64,000 bases of DNA from Lepisosteus oculatus (Eukaryota > Chordata > Actinopteri > Semionotiformes > Lepisosteidae). Location: positions 29,831,148-29,895,147 of the forward strand of contig NC_090706.1 of NCBI RefSeq assembly GCF_040954835.1, read 5' to 3'. Shown here one piece after another: positions 55,293 to 64,000 of this stretch (the first letter of the stretch is position 1; every line of letters begins with the position of its first letter). Below the pieces are notes generated by a model. It saw nothing but the letters and a program-made list of their open reading frames with translations, had not been told where the DNA came from and ran no database searches. The translations under genes and the position numbers were made by a program.

Positions 55293-55970
55293 GGCTTTGG
55301 TAGACCTGTAATCAAATCCAGCACCTGCAGTCAAGATCTTCCATAGCTGAAAATGAGTTAAGTAGGAACCTAAATAAGCTCAATCAGAATACAGCAAAGA
55401 CCCTTTTTAGTTCATGTCATACAGCAGCATTACAGCGCAGGACAAAACACATCTAGGCACCCAGTTCACCAAAAACCTAAACCTTTCTTTTGTCCCCCTA
55501 GTAGCCATTTCTACTCAAAGGACTGTGGTCTAGCAGATCAATTTTACAGAGGAGGGAGGAGCCCAAAATATATTCAGCATGAATGTGGACCCGGTGGAGA
55601 GTTTCTGAAACTCTGGGCTTGTTCCCCAAAAAAGTCAAAGACCAGCAAAGCTCCAGGCAAATTGGGATGGTTATGCTGGATGAAGTCTGACAGTTTGAAC
55701 AGGTAATAATTCAGCATTCTTGGGCAGGTTTCACCTGCAGCACTGTTCACCCTTCAGTCAAACACCAGTCCTAACACCTGCATGATCTGTGGTTCTTCCG
55801 AAGCGATGAGTGATGAGTGATGGGGCATGCCTGTACCAGCACAAAGACGGCATCCCCACGGCCATGAGTATCAAGCAATGAAAAGCACAGCTGTAACCAT
55901 CAGTGCACAGCCCCTGACAGTCTGCCTCCACAATCTGTCACAAACATCAGCACACCCGCCCTCCTTCCTT
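55293..55970. other. unique intergenic segment
   Basis: Non-repetitive, AT-balanced. No open frame of note, no recognisable element. Confidence 0.45.
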
Positions 55971-56935
55971 GTGTAGCCCAGACCCTCAGTAAACTGTGGT
56001 ACAGTCCTCAGCTTAGCCCAGACCCACAGTAAACTAAAGTACAGCCCTCAGTGTAACCCAGACCCTCAGTAAACTGTAGTACAGTCCTCAGTGAAGCCCA
56101 GACCCACAGTAAACTGTAGCCCAGACCCACAGTAAACTATAGTTCAGTCCCCAGTGAAGCCCAGACCCTCAGTGTAGCCCAGACCCTCAGTAAACTGTAG
56201 TACAGTCCTCAGTGAAGCCCAGACCCACAGTAAACTGTAGCCCAGACCCACAGTAAACTATAGTTCAGTCCCCAGTGAAGCCCAGACCCTCAGTGTAGCC
56301 CAGACCCTCAGTAAACTGTAGTACAGTCCTCAGTGAAGCCCAGACCCACAGTAAACTGTAGCCCAGACCCACAGTAAACTATAGTTCAGTCCCCAGTGAA
56401 GCCCAGACCCACAGTAAACTGTAGCCCAGACCATCAGTAAACTGTAGTTCAGTCCCCAGTGAAGCCCAGACCCTCAGTGTAGCCCAGACCCTCAGTAAAC
56501 TGTAGTTCAGTCCCCAGTGAAGCCCAGACCCTCAGCGTAGCCCAGACCCACAGTAAACTGTAGTTCAGTCCCCAGTGAAGCCCAGACCCTCAGTAAACTC
56601 TTGTTCAGTCCCCAGTGAAGCCCAGACCCTCAGCGTAGCCCAGACCCACAGTAAACTGTAGTTCAGTCCCCAGTGAAGCCCAGACCCTCAGTAAACTCTT
56701 GTTCAGTCCCCAGTGAAGCCCAGACCCTCAGAAAATTGTAGTACAGCCCTCAGTGTAGCCTAGACCCACAGCAAACTGTAGTACAGCCCTCAGCAAACTG
56801 TAGTACAGCCCTCAGCTTAGCCAGGACCCACAGTAAACTGTAGTACAGCCCTCAGCTTAGCCAGGACCCACAGTAAACTGTAGTACAGCCCTCAGCTTAG
56901 CTAGGACCCACAGTAAACTGTAGTACAGCCCTCAG
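55970..56935. repeat. agcccagaccctcagtaaac minisatellite
   Basis: About 25 units of cagtgaagcccagaccctca plus gtaaactgtagttcagtccc, with a higher-order block of about 120 bases at 56.08-56.42 kb. Confidence 0.95.
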
Positions 56936-57919
56936 CTCCTCAGTACACTTTCATCAGACCAGAAAGCCCAGCTTACAGCCCTACCTGCTCCTCTCAATGT
57001 GAAGAGCAGGTGGAAAAGAGTTTTGCTGGAAGAGAAGTGTCTCCTATTCATCACCAAGGGTCCCTGTACCTCAACACACCAACTGAGGAAGGGCAGCAGG
57101 ATCAGTAGCCAATCGTCCATCGGGGAATTCCTGCAGACAACGTCGCCCCTCCATCATTCAACATCTGGAGAGCACCCCCAATTCGATGGGGACACACCCA
57201 TGGCCAGCAGGGATCAGCAGCTCTAGCTGCGCCCCTGGGCCTGCTGGGTGGACACTGTGGTGCTTACAGGAGCCCCAGAAAAACACATCAGGAGCCTCAG
57301 CCCCACCCCCCCCGTGTGACAGGAGAAGGACATCGGCCCCCCACCCCCCTCCTAATGGACACGAGCACCTTGGACAGCTGACAGCCAACAGCAACAGGAT
57401 GAAATGGAAAGCTGGACCATAAAGGGGTTAAATGTTGTTAAGCAGTTTCAAATTTAATACACTTCCGCTCTTCTACAGAACCCAAGGTAAAAAAAAAATT
57501 GAACTTCATAAAATACAACAGCAGCTGATGCCTGTAAAAAAAAAAAAAAATGGGGGGAGGGCAGGGAGGGGAGCTCGCTGGCGGGGTGGGAGAGGGAGAA
57601 ATAAAGAAAAATAGTTCTCTCTATAATTATAAGATTGGGAATCGTGAGTCCGAAGCGCTGTGGGATGAGGGGGCAGCGCTCTGATCTCTCAGGGGCCGGG
57701 ACACGTTCCTATGACTGCGAAGAGAAACGTCTAGACAAGGGGAGCCCCCCTCGCCCCGGCACGGCCGCTGGGCCAGGGCAGGGGCGCCCCGCAGACACGC
57801 GCTGTGTTGTGAAGACATTTCTCCTGCCGTCTCCCTCTCCCTCTCTCGGTATGTGGTCATTCCTCCCTCTCTCACTGAAGGAGGAAGAGAGGTGGTGTTG
57901 ACGCCCCAGTCTGGACTAC
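56936..57919. other. ETF1 3' flank and 3' untranslated region
   Basis: Unique, with A-runs at 57486 and 57536 on the plus strand (T-runs in the transcript). The ETF1 stop is at 57920, so the right part is its 3' untranslated region. The polyadenylation site was not fixed. Confidence 0.5.

Positions 57920-64000
<6,081 letters not shown>

Overview
The window is nuclear DNA from a vertebrate, most likely a ray-finned fish. It carries intron-split orthologues of four vertebrate genes, all on the minus strand, with CpG-rich promoters. It also carries fish-type dispersed repeats, debris of Tx1-like and CR1-like LINEs, and very heavy tandem repetition. I cannot name the species. The FGF18 protein looks closer to the fish fgf18a type than to the mammalian one.

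Layout from left to right. (1) 251-1908: the first three coding exons of NPM1 (nucleophosmin), with its promoter at about 1.9-2.2 kb; the rest of the gene lies off the left edge. (2) 2.3-9.0 kb: intergenic minisatellites plus two CTCF-like motifs near 4.25-4.32 kb. (3) 9149-13927: FGF18, with three secure coding exons and one probable signal-peptide exon; the start-codon exon was not found. A large CpG island at 16.4-19.05 kb probably holds its promoter. (4) 19-42 kb: a gene desert of minisatellites with short islands of unique sequence that could be regulatory, notably 25.25-25.66 kb and 29.75-29.88 kb, plus LINE remains. (5) 42242-54148: FBXW11 (beta-TrCP2), complete in its coding part, with 13 coding exons including two alternative N-terminal exons. 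(6) 57920-62918: ETF1 (eRF1), with the last eight coding exons encoding residues 88-437; its 5' exons lie off the right edge.

The four genes do not form an operon or pathway. NPM1 is a nucleolar histone/ribosome chaperone, FGF18 a secreted growth factor, FBXW11 the substrate receptor of an SCF ubiquitin ligase, and ETF1 the stop-codon release factor. NPM1-FGF18-FBXW11 is a known vertebrate neighbourhood; ETF1 directly beside FBXW11 differs from the human order.

I found no undescribed gene system. The most unusual feature is the behaviour of intronic minisatellites. Two of them have copied a splice junction with its flanking exon bases. The ETF1 array at 61.67-62.31 kb carries about 12 copies of the 3' splice site plus the start of the exon encoding the catalytic GGQ motif. 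The FBXW11 array at 44.87-45.41 kb carries degenerate copies of the 5' splice site of a WD40 exon. Long open frames elsewhere (up to 699 codons) are artefacts of tandem repeats.
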